NCBI GenBank assembly: GCA_001599595.1
Contig: BCHH01000005.1
Span: forward strand, 999,552-1,063,551
From: Beverwykella pulmonaria
Lineage: Eukaryota > Ascomycota > Dothideomycetes > Pleosporales > Melanommataceae
Reading direction: 5' to 3'
Length of the DNA stretch: 64,000 nucleotides
In this document: positions 53,928 to 64,000 of the stretch, piece after piece
Layout of the letters: each line of letters begins with the position of its first letter
How positions within the stretch are numbered: the stretch's first letter is position 1
Made by a program: the position numbers and the translations under genes
The notes under the pieces: generated by a model
Databases searched by the model: none
Told to the model about the DNA's origin: nothing
What the model saw: only the letters and a program-made list of their open reading frames with translations

Positions 53928-56019
53928 TGTGAACTGCGAGTGACAAGAAATACACGTTCAGATCGGGTGGCTGTCCGGTACTTGTAGGTAGAGGCTGCGT
54001 AGCTAGCAGTGGATCAGTCCGGTCGCATGAGACTCGGGGATAAGGGGAGAGTGGGGTAGTGGGTTAGGGAAGTAGGGTAGGGGTAGTAGGTTTGGGTATA
54101 GTTACCTCTTCTGGCTCAGGGTGACGGCGAAGAAACTCACACACAAAGGAGGCGGTGGATGTCTGTCCCTCATGGCAGCGAGAGGGGACCTATATATATT
54201 AGACAAAGGCCACAGCCAAACTTCCTCGCCCCGTCGAGGCCCTATGCTTTGGTCATTTGGAGCGCATCACGGTCTTAGCTTCCCCGCTTCATCACAACCT
54301 TATGACTGCAAAATTGCCTTGCGGACGAGTGGTTCTCGCCGCCTGCGGCTTCGTCGCTTCTCTTTGGCATAAATTCCTCGTCGCAGATAGTGCGGGGTAG
54401 TAGCGAATGATACTCGCGCGCGTCATGAGCCCAAGGGGCGTCGAAGCTGCCTTCTTACCGGTTCAATTCACTCGGAGCTGTCTCGAAAGTGGTGGTTCCT
54501 GAGCTATGGGACGAGAGAACGCGGTAGGTGGCTGGGTCCAGCTCCAATAGCCGTCCAATCCCGCCCCGAGTACGTAGAGCTAGGAGGAGTATCTCAGAGC
54601 TGTGCGTATTTACAGAGGAGATGGGTACGGCAAATCCTGTAGCAATTCATTCCGGGCTAGCTTCTGACAAGTGATCGCTCGGAACCGCGGGGCTGTCCAA
54701 GTATGGGAAACACAACGTGCATCCAATACGTTCACTAGAGTATTGCAATTGATCAAGATATTGCCATGCTTCCTCTATGCGAATTGCTGTCCAGCATGGT
54801 GCTACTTCGTATCTGGAGCCATACTGAGGTGGAACCTCCCCGGGAAACATAGCCATGTTGGGGCAGCCAGAACGGCCACGAAAATTCGACAGCGCCGCTC
54901 CCAGCCGCGCTACCATCTCGTGTAGTGAAGCGGGCTGCCGAGTCGCGATGGTGTAGGAAATGCGGAGTGTGTGCGGTTCAACTTCGCGACAGGTGCGGAT
55001 GCGAGGTGTCTCCGGAGAAAGCTCCGAAATCGGCTTTTGCACGGATATATTGCGCCAAGCGTGGTATTGGCTCGGCTTATGAGGAGATGGCTCGGCCTAT
55101 GAGGAGATGGCTCGGCATATGTCGGACAGAGAGATACAAGAAGTCCGAACATTCCCACCGATTTTGGGGTGACGATAGCGGCGTGTCTCAAATCTAGAGA
55201 ACGTGACTGGAGTCATAATGACGTCGTGGAGCTGACTAGACCGTGATGTCGTTGTGTGCACGGGCCGCCCAGATGTTGGCAGCTGCCATTTCCACGTCAA
55301 GTTTAGGGACACCATCAATCCCATTTCTGAAAACGAGACGCTTCATCGTTATCTCCTTTTCTCTATTTCTCAAAAAAATGCCCTAGATCTAGGATATGAT
55401 GTCTACGCAAGAGCTAGGATCCAGGGGCAGTGATAGAATCACCACACCAAAGCAATATCTTGTCTCCAAAGGCGATACTCACGCGCATGTGTATTCGATT
55501 TGAGGATATGACGGGTTACGACGCCTCACATCTCACATAGGGCATCCTACAAGCGACAGGAAGGCCGGTAGGTTATCACCAAGGTTACTTATTGAGCGAC
55601 ACTCACTTCATTAGATTCAATGCATTGAACCGTCTCACCACCAATGATAAAGAAAAGGAGGTAAGATTTTCATGTCACCGTTCAATTGAGCACATGAGCA
55701 CAAAACTCGTGAATCTTGCCTCATCTATAAGTCTTCTTTAAATAATTGTTCATTGAATTAATGTTTGTTTTTGTTTTCATATTGAAGTTAATATGTGAAA
55801 GCAGTCGAGTAATCGTCTTAGTCAAGTACTTTGATCATCTACTCTCAACTATTCTATCTTGTCTGTATATCTAGCGATGCATAATTTGCCTAGTCTGCCG
55901 CGTTGCAGAGCTGGTGTCCAACGACGGGCTGCACAATAAAAAACCTCCGAACAATCACCTCCTATTTGTCGGCTCACTATGTCTCCTCCTAATAATCACT
56001 TTAACGTTATGTCGCCTCT
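53928..56019. other. Intergenic, no gene supported
   Basis: The first few hundred bases should be the formate dehydrogenase promoter. Short open frames around 54647-55324 on both strands match no family. A short direct repeat, GAGGAGATGGCTCGGC, occurs near 55080-55112. AT-rich from 55600 on. Confidence 0.4.
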
Positions 56020-58012
56020 TTAACGCTCCACATGCTCCTGCGTCGCCTTCTCGGCATCTTGCGCCGCAATCGAACTCCTCCTCCTCTCCGCATACTGCCG
56101 CGCCTCCTCCGTCTCCTCATAACTAATCAGCAAATCACCATGTTTGTCATACCGATGGGGCATGTCGTGCGCGATCTTGACTACATCGAATGGGTTCGTG
56201 GTCTTGTGGAAGATTTCGTCCATTTCTTCCAGCGAGCGGTACGCAGTTTCCGGAAAGAAGAAATAGACGCATGGAACCTGGGGGCATTAGTAGGTGTATG
56301 GAGGAGAGGGTGATGGGGAAGGAGGGAGTACCATGAATGTGTTGATTACAGCGAAGATGATGTAAGTTTTATATCCAATGTTTGCAAATGCGACGGGCGT
56401 AACCATAACGACCATGAAGTTGAAGATCCAGTTTGCCGTCGTCGAGATAGCGTTTGCTGGGGCACGAATACTCAGGGGTGTGATCTCGGCGGGATACAGC
56501 CTAGTGTCGCAGTCAGTCAGCCTTTCGCAGGCAATAGAGAGCAGATCGAACACACCAAGTCATACCCAACCACCCGACCGCAAAGAACGAGTTAAACACA
56601 AACAGGAAAACCGCAGCAGTAATACCCAAACCAGTACTCGGATTCACAGGGCTGGTCGTCCCGGCTAAAACTGCCATGGACGCTGCTTGCCCTACGGCTC
56701 CAAACAACATCAGACTGCGCCGCCCAAACTTCTCGATGGTGAAGATGGCGATCCAGGACGCCATGAAGTACTCGGTGCCGTTGCACGCTGCTAGTAAGCG
56801 ACTGAGGAAGGGGGATAGCCCAATGTTTTGCTCGAAAATGGTTGCAGCGTAGTAGGTGATGATGTTGATGCCTGAGATCTAAATATTCTATTAGAACCAG
56901 TTCGGTTCAATTGGCGTGAGTTTGAGCTTACCTGTTGGAACATCTGATTCACATACGCCAGCGCAGTCCGATGGAAATTCCGATTCCGGTTGAACTTAAA
57001 GCAGTCCCTGAATCCGCCTTTGGCCATCTCGAAAACGGTGTCTTTGACGGCTTGGAATTCGCTCTGGATCTTCTTGTCCTCGCGGGGAAGGTCGCTCAGC
57101 GCGCAAAGCACATCGAGCGCCTCGTCTTCTCTGCCTTTAAGCACAAGCCATCTTGGCGACTCTGGAAGACCCGGGATTGCAGCAAGAATGAAGAGTGCGA
57201 GGATGATCTGGAACGCGATGGGGAAGCGCCACGAAATGGTACTTGGCTCGAGGAAGGAAAAGCCGAGATCGAGCCAGTAGCTTAGCATGACGCCGAACAC
57301 GATCAAGGAGCCTTCGATCATAACCATCTGACCTCGGCGGTGGGATTTCGACGTTTCGGCTTGCCATGTGGGTACTGTCGACGTGTTCATGCCGTTGCCG
57401 AAGCCCGTAATTAGTCTCGCGGGTATCATCTGCCCGAGGCTGAATGCCGATGCCTGGAGAGTAGCTGTGCATAGAATCAGTATCTGTATGTTGGGAGTTG
57501 AGAATGGTTTCTTACCGCCTATGATCATGATCGTGCTCCCTATGAAGATTGTGCGCTTTCGGCCGAGCATATTACCAAGCCAAATGGTGGCGACCTTCAA
57601 TTGTCAGCGAAGCATCCCGAATCGCAGAGGAAGCTGGAAGCTAGAAGCTAGAAGTTGTCTTACCGCTCCAAAGAAGCATCCAAGAGTGTAGCCTCCGACC
57701 GTGATGCCCTGGATGTTGGAAGCATGGCTGGCAGTGCTTCCAGGAGGCGGGTTGGCAGTGTCGATCTGATGCAATTAGTGAAAGATCTTAGGACATGTAT
57801 AAGTCGGTGGCTTGCCTCGGGAAAATATTTCAAAAAGCTAGGTAGAGTAAGAAGCCCTCCCATAACACCTTGATCTACCAAATCCATCAGCCCCCCATCT
57901 CGCAATAAACGATCTGATATGTACCGTATCCGAACAGAGCAAAATCAGTGCCAGCTACAACGGCAATAGCAATATTAAGCTTGGTGCCCGTGAGCCCGTA
58001 AAACTTCTTCAT
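56020..58012 (-). CDS. MFS sugar transporter
   Basis: Twelve-helix major facilitator of the sugar-porter family, moving a hexose or related sugar across the plasma membrane. Eight exons: 57925-58012, 57816-57874, 57664-57765, 57516-57594, 56932-57464, 56556-56878, 56332-56500 and 56020-56277, giving 536 residues. Signatures: FGYDQGVMGGLL in helix 1, GNMLGRKRT after helix 2, PESPRWLVLKGREDEAL before the central loop, QQ|ISGINIITYYA in helix 7, IEKFGRRSLMLFG, and PETAYRSLEEMDEIF near the C-terminus (variant of PETKG-x-x-LEE). Intron 2 has a GC donor (GAG|GCAAGC) where no GT fits the frame. The substrate is not predictable. Confidence 0.92.
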
Positions 58013-58904
58013 TGTGACAAATTTTCTGGTTGATCGATAACAACAAATATAACAAAAATACAAAACTGGTCTACACAGTAACCACAGCAAAGCGCCGGAT
58101 ACCAATTGAATGCAAAACTACAAGTGGACCGCCATCTCACTATAAGAAGTATCGATCTATGACGGATGGCGAGTAAGCATGCTTGGTGTGTGCTCCAAGG
58201 CAAACTCGGCATCGCATCGTCCAACAGATGATCTTGAAAAAGAGGCCCCGGACCATGACGTTAGCCGTGTGCGGGGATAACGCTCCCGATCTTGTGCACC
58301 GTTGCAAACCCCGTGGGGCAAGTAGCGCGAAACGAATCGCAGGACCCATGTTTTTTATTGGCTCAAGAAACTCACGACTCAGTGGTGCCGGTCGGATTAC
58401 CGTCTTGGGAAGTCCCGGACGCGTGTGAAACTCGAGAGGAAACTGAAATTTGCCGCAACAGCTTAACGACAACGCTAGTGCGGCGACACCGAAATGCCTC
58501 CGGGGATTAGTGCGTGGAGTTTGCTCTTCAGGCAATGCGAATCTTACGTTACGCTGAGAGGAGTAGTCCGGTGGTGAGATATTGAAGAGTTAGGGCCGAA
58601 TCGTATATTGCAAAAGGGAAAGTGAGGCAGACGGGAAAGTGTCTCAAGAGAGGATCGAAAAAGCAGAGCCAGGATCATCGATGTTACGGCCGTTCTCGGG
58701 GTTTTTTTTTTGCAAGGCTTCTTCGCTGTGGGAACGGTATACGTGGAAAGGTCAAGAGCAACCCATCGTAGGAGGTAGAAAAGGTGATGTACAAGAGTAA
58801 GTGGACCCCGCCGAGTTGGTACTGCCGTTGAAGCCATATCCGCACATCTTGGTAAGTCTTGATTGAGCATTGTACCACAGAGGGTCAAGTACTGTTAACA
58901 GCGT
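58013..58904. other. Intergenic between transporter and zinc-finger genes
   Basis: Holds the transporter's promoter and the 3' side of the zinc-finger gene. A run of T (about 58702-58712) is the only feature; nothing coding. Confidence 0.4.
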
Positions 58905-61014
58905 TCAAGAGATAGGGCCCAATTCCCAGTCTTCACTATCCACGTCATCAAAAGAAGTACCATGGGTTCCCCCAAGCCCAGCCCCTGAATCAAAACTACT
59001 ATTCACGGTCTCGCCTATGAGGAGTTCGCCGGGTTCAAGGTAGTTTCTGACATAATTATCGTTATGTCCATGGTCCATCAGGAAATTCATGTTTTGGGCA
59101 GTGTGAACGCGGCACTTTGCCTCGTTCTTGTGTTGCATTTTGTCCAACTCGGCATATGTGTCTTGATATATGAGAGGTCGTGAGGTTGGAAAGAGCGATG
59201 CGAGATTGAAGCAGTCGACATTGATATTTGACAAGGTCGTAGTGTTGAAGTCAGATGATTCGAAGTATTCTTGAAAGGTCGAGTGTGCGGCGGGAGGCGC
59301 GTCGATATGAACAGTGTCGCTGTCCACAACATCCGGCAAGGCGTTGGCATAAGATGTCTCCATTTCCGGATCGGAGCCTGCAGTAAGGAATTGATTTGCA
59401 CTATGCATGTCCACCACCAGCTCTTGGTTGAACAGAGAAAGATCTCTGTCGAGTGCATGATCGATTTGAGGCCTTTCGTCGAGACTCGGAGACCTTGTTC
59501 CATTGACTGGCAACAACTGATCTAGTACTTTCTGGATAGCTGTCTCTACGGCGAATCTGTCCAAGGACTGCAGGATTTGTTCAGTATCCGCTTCTACAGT
59601 TCCCCGAAGGTGCCGCTCTAGTAAGTCTTCGAAGATTGGCAGGATACGCTGAGAAAATTGCTGCAAGAGAGGATTCGCCGCTTGAGAACACGCGCTCGCT
59701 TGAGAGGTCTGGCTTCTCGTCTCGTGGGGAGGGCGATCGTCGAAATCTAGGCGGTATCAGTGCATTGATTCTGGGTAGAATCGTCGCGGAGACTTACAAG
59801 GAGACGAGGCATATTCAGTACCGAACAGAATCCGGTATATTGCATGCCACCGCTGTACACTATTCAGACGATTCAGGCCAGATCTTCTTTTCAAATTTGC
59901 TTGCATATCGGCAGTGATTCCCTCAACTGCCTCCCCACCACAGTTTCCACGCGATTTGCAGCTCGGATCGATCTTGAAATGCTTGGTGAGCTCGGTCTCG
60001 GTTAGGAACGTGGTACCACATTTCGGACAAGGACGTAAAAGGTGCCGATGGTACAAATGTTGCCTACACAGTCAGTCGTGTTATGTAGAGTAGAACCAAA
60101 ACTTACTTTAGACGAGATATGCTCAGCCAACCACCCTTCCTGCACGAGATCGAATTACTATATTTTGCGTAATCATGCTTCAGAAAAGGGCAGGCGAAGT
60201 CGCGGATTGGTTCGTCGCTCGCGTCCGCGATGGGAAATGACACCATCGGCCGTTTTCTTCTCCCGTCATCTTCGTCTTCGTCTTCACCGCCGTCTTCGCC
60301 GTTGTTGTTGTTGCCACTTTCCGTATGACTTCCATTTTCCCAACTTCGTTTACCTTCGGGTTTCGATGAAGCCGACGTTGAAGAGCTCGCTACATTTCTT
60401 GTGCCTGGGATCGAAGTGGAGGAATCGCCACCATATGTCGTATAGATGACAGTCCCAGACCTGGTATCGGACGTGATGTTAAGCGAATTCAAAAGTCCTC
60501 TCGCCAAGTACCGCGCTTGGGATGCGATAGTGTCCTCGGCCTCGCTGTCCTCGTCGTCAGAAAAGGGAGTGCTTGCGTATGTTGACGAACCGCACTCAGC
60601 GGCGGATGCGACGGGGGAACTGTAGGGATTCTCTTCAGGACCATGCTGATTCGACTGCAAATGTTTGCCTGATGCAGCATCCTTTGGAGCATCCTTGACA
60701 GATGGACGAGTGACTTCGGCTTCCTTCGAAAGAAAAGAGCAACCTAGATCCGGAGCTGGTGAGGTATTTGGGATGGGGTTCCTGCTGCTCTTCGGTGACG
60801 AACTATCACTCCTTCTCTTCCTTGGCCTCTTAGATTCGCTCAGTAACGAAAATTCGTCATCTGAATGTTCTGGGGTGAGGATAGCAACAACAGTCTTACA
60901 CCTTATATGCCCGCAGACAAAGCAATTGCCGCTGAATTTCCAACTCAGCGGTCCATCTCCGCAATGATGGCAAAACCAGACTTGTTCATTAGCTTCCTCA
61001 ATCCTGCAGGCCAT
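58905..61014 (-). CDS. Zinc-finger protein with C4 and C2H2-like motifs
   Basis: Exons 60107-61014, 59798-60063 and 58905-59746, with 43- and 51-bp introns, give about 671 residues. The N-terminus has a compact C4 module (WFCHHCGDGPLSWKFSG then CFVCGHIRC). A Ser-rich, acidic, Asn-rich disordered region spans about 50-280. A block common to many fungal C2H2-domain proteins follows: DFACPFLKHDYAKYSNSISC, then RLK|QHLYHRHLLRPCPKCG and LTETELTKHF. The C-terminal 300 residues are acidic and poor in motifs. Probably nuclear; no DNA target is known. A 5' exon upstream of 61014 is possible because the start ATG follows an AG in a splice-like context. Confidence 0.82.
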
Positions 61015-62778
61015 CTAGGAATCCATCAGTTATGGTGCAGAAAAGCTGAGAGGAACTCGGATCATGCGTACGTGTAGTATTCGGCAAGTCGTACGTGAAA
61101 CAAAAAGAAAGAAAGCTAAATCCGGAAAAGCAACACTGGGCTTCAGAATGCACACAATCCGTGGTGGACGCGACGGCACACACTGCGAAGAGTCATGATG
61201 GACCCTCAAGGCGCAAATCTATACATCTCCACAACCTGAATCAAAGAGTTCTGCAAAAAACGACGCATAACTTTGATATGCTTGCTTAGTGTTTTCAGGA
61301 GGGGTTCTCGTGTCGCATCACCATGATTGGTGATGTCTTGCAGAATTCCGGTCAGCTCCTGCAAGAGGCTTGATTAGAGAACAAAAAGTAATAAGGCGGC
61401 CAATCAAATCGCCGTGATGCGAACACTACCATCCTCCATTTTAGGGGGGTGTATCTGTGCTGTCAACGTCGTGCCTGAGGCCTGAAATTAATTAACGCAG
61501 AAGAAGGCATGATGTGTCCCAGCAGTGACTTAAAAAGGAAGAATGCTAACTATAAGTGGGAAAATGAGAATCTTAAGGAAATTTAGTAACCAAAACTGGT
61601 TAAAGTTTAAACTCCGAGCGTGCCTCCTGTTAGCTTTTTCTGAGTTTCTCGTTGTTCTTTTAAACTCTGTCTCGTACTGGATTACGCTGTCCTCGTTCAG
61701 GAAAATGCCTTAAGATTGGTAGGGACAATGGACCGGACTCCTTACATTGTCTTTTTTTGACAACGGTAGGTGATTAACACACCAGGATGGAATCTACGGT
61801 AAGACATTGTTTTCGCCCAGCGGCGTTCAAGACTTACATTCGACAGATCTCGTGCGACGACCTCAACTAAAGGAAATGTACTATCATACCCTGAGCTTCC
61901 ATGCAGGGTCCAAACTATAGACGGCTCATTCAAGGTCAACGTTACCAAGGATGCATATGGAAATACTCACATTTTCGATAGAGTGAAAGAACCGAGCTCT
62001 AGTATGGAATATGTTCGGACCATTAGATCCGAAATAGAAACCTTCTTGCCTCGTATAGCTATGATGAGTCATAAATAGAGGCCAGGTGAAGGTATAATCA
62101 GCCATAACGCACCTCGTGCACCTTAACCTGCACGACGCTAAGCTCATTTTGGATGACCGGCAAACGGTACAGACTCACAACGTTGAATATCCGCTTCTTC
62201 CCTGCACCTCTAACACGCAGGACACGAGCTCAAATCCACTGGCTATGACTAAAGCTTCCCCTTCATCCCCTAAAGGCGCCTCACAACCAATCCGAACCGT
62301 GGACGACAACCGCCACGAAGACTACATGGTTGCGCACGAGGGATGAATTTTATCAAATAACTAAATGTAAATGAATATTTCAGCTGGGAATTTTGCTGTA
62401 AGCAGCGGTATGTTTAGGGGAGGATTGGCGGTGGATTTGCATACATACCACATACCAGCATGAGAAGCTTCCCAAGAATATCAGGCTATGTGTAAGGATG
62501 AGGGAGGAGTATTCCTAGTGGGATTAGTGAGTGATGTCTTTGCGAAGAGAACGGGGGTAGTGAGGAATGAAAGCTAAAATAGCGCAGGTTGAATATCGCA
62601 AGCGGTATGAAGACGAATATTGTTAAGAGGGTGTATCATGGATGATACTTTTACGTCGATTCCAGTTTGGGGAAGTTCTCATATCATCTTCTCGCTATCC
62701 AGTATTCCGTATGAGCCTAGAACTCCCTACGTTCTTTTTCTAGTGATTCCCACGGGCTTCGTCCATCCCTTCTTAAAA
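61015..62778. other. Intergenic, no gene supported
   Basis: Open frames here (for example 62116-62346) are short and match no family. The right end holds the 3' region of the oxalate decarboxylase gene. Confidence 0.4.
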
Positions 62779-64000
62779 TTACAACTCTGCTTTCTCATTG
62801 TCCGCTAACTCAGGATTATCCTTGATAACATCCTTCTCCGCCCCCCAAATCGCCTTCTCGAACTTCTCTCCCGCCTTTTTATCGGTCGCAAACAAATGCT
62901 CCTTCACCATCCGTCTGGGTGTCTCTCCTAGCCACTGGAACAAGGAGAAATCCTCGAATTTTGCCGCACGGAAGATCTCCAACACCTCGAGGGGCTCGTC
63001 GTCGCTGAGGTTCTCAATGAAGTGACCCATGTTGCGAGGTACAATGCCAACATCGCCCGCTTGATAGTCGAATGTGCGAGCGGTGCCTTCTGATGCGAAG
63101 ATAGTTACGCGAGCGCGGCCTTTGATGAAGAAGGACCACTCGTCCGCGTTGGGATGCCAGTGCATTTCCCTCATAGCGCCGGGCTGGATGTCCAAATGCG
63201 CTGCTGCCACCGTCTTGGAAATGGGAAAATTCCGTGAATCAGTAATGCGGACCTGGCCACCGGTGGCGTTTTGCGGTTCTTGGTTGAGCATTTTGTGCGT
63301 GAACTGCAACTTTGATTTCTTGTACCCTTTGCCGTCGGGGATCTCCTTCTCGATGGAGTCTGGGCTAGAGCCTTGGAAAATGTACTTTTCGTTCTTCGGG
63401 ATGGCTTTGAATACTTCTGGGGCGACGCGAAAGTTCTCAGCAAGGACTGACTTGGGGGTGTGGGCGATCCAATCAGTCAGGAGAAATGTTGAATCTTCGG
63501 AGAAATTGCCGTCATCGAAGACGAGGAGGAATTCGGTGCCGTTTGGCGACAGGCCTTGGAGGCTGTGCGGGTGGCCGGAGGGGAAGTACCATAAGTCACC
63601 TGATGTTGGTATATCATCAGCGTAGTTCTTTAGCTGGGTTAGATGAAGTGCGAATCGAAGTGTGGCTTACCTTTCTCCAAATCATCCACAAAAGATCCTC
63701 CCTCGGTGTCGAGAGCAGTGATCCGGACCCTGCCTTCAAGCACATACGCCCACTCGGCTTCCTTGTGCCAGTGCAGCTCTCGAATCACGCCTTCTTCGAG
63801 ACGCATATTGACACCGGCAAGCTCTTTGCTAGTCGGCAGCTCGCGAATGGTAGTTTGGCGAGTCCAGCCGCCTTCTTCGATCCGGATATGCGAGTCGGCG
63901 AAGGACCAACGCATATTCGGCATGTTGCCCTTGTCGGTACTCGGTGGACGGATGAGATCGGGGTTTTCTCTTTCGCGGGCTCGATTTCGCGGGCCCAGCA
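62779..64000 (-). CDS. oxdC: Bicupin oxalate decarboxylase (5' end outside window)
   Basis: Mn-dependent enzyme converting oxalate to formate and CO2. Exons in the window are 63671-64000 (partial) and 62779-63599, with a 71-bp intron. Cupin 1 has HWHKEAEWAYVLEGRVRI and, after the intron, DLWYFPSGHPHSLQGL. The lid segment reads SEDSTFLL, close to the SENST lid whose Glu is required for decarboxylase rather than oxidase activity. Cupin 2 has HWHPNADEWSFFIKG and NMGHFIENL. Both metal sites look complete (three His and one Glu each). The C-terminal part is full length. The reading frame stays open to the window edge (RPPSTDKGNMPNMRWSF), so the N-terminus and any signal peptide are not visible. 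Confidence 0.93.

Overview
The window looks like nuclear DNA of a filamentous ascomycete (Pezizomycotina; Dothideomycetes is plausible but unproven). The evidence is many short spliceosomal introns (43-100 bp) with GTRNGT donors and CTAAC-like branch sites, and fungal families: NACHT-WD40 STAND receptor, FunK1, PLAC8, AA9 LPMO, fungal Pma-type H+-ATPase, a SepA/Bni1-type formin, and Fot1/pogo, Tc1 and Tad-like transposons.

Repeat-rich half (about 1-26 kb). This is a layered transposon graveyard with a few genes. It holds two dead Fot1/pogo transposases, three LTR families (two clean solo LTRs with 5-bp target duplications here and a third at 36.7 kb), a long-TIR MITE split by a solo LTR, and two Tc1 elements abutting on a shared TA, one intact and one dead. 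There are also a LINE RT scrap, two TPR relics and a FunK1 relic split by a different MITE. Host genes among them are a PLAC8 protein (4.6-5.1 kb), a proline-rich protein with a Cys-rich tail (7.4 kb), an S/T/P-rich repeat protein (8.8-9.5 kb), a small secreted SH3-like protein (12 kb), and a large NACHT-WD40 receptor with 13 almost identical WD40 repeats (18.4-23.2 kb).

Gene-rich half (about 27-64 kb). Mostly intact intron-containing genes: AA9 LPMO, nitroreductase, plasma-membrane H+-ATPase, aldehyde dehydrogenase, formin, a small membrane protein, NAD-formate dehydrogenase, an MFS sugar transporter, a zinc-finger protein, and a bicupin oxalate decarboxylase cut by the right edge. A solo LTR and a broken F-box/LRR-like gene lie at 36.7-38.5 kb, and 38.5-42.5 kb has no convincing gene.

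How they fit together: oxalate decarboxylase (oxalate to formate + CO2) and formate dehydrogenase (formate to CO2 + NADH) form a two-step oxalate route. AA9, the sugar transporter, the H+-ATPase and aldehyde dehydrogenase suit plant-polymer use. The receptor, the TPR relics and the FunK1 relic suggest a turnover zone for STAND/incompatibility-type genes. Exon models were built by hand from splice motifs plus reading-frame continuity and family conservation; no alignment or database search was run.
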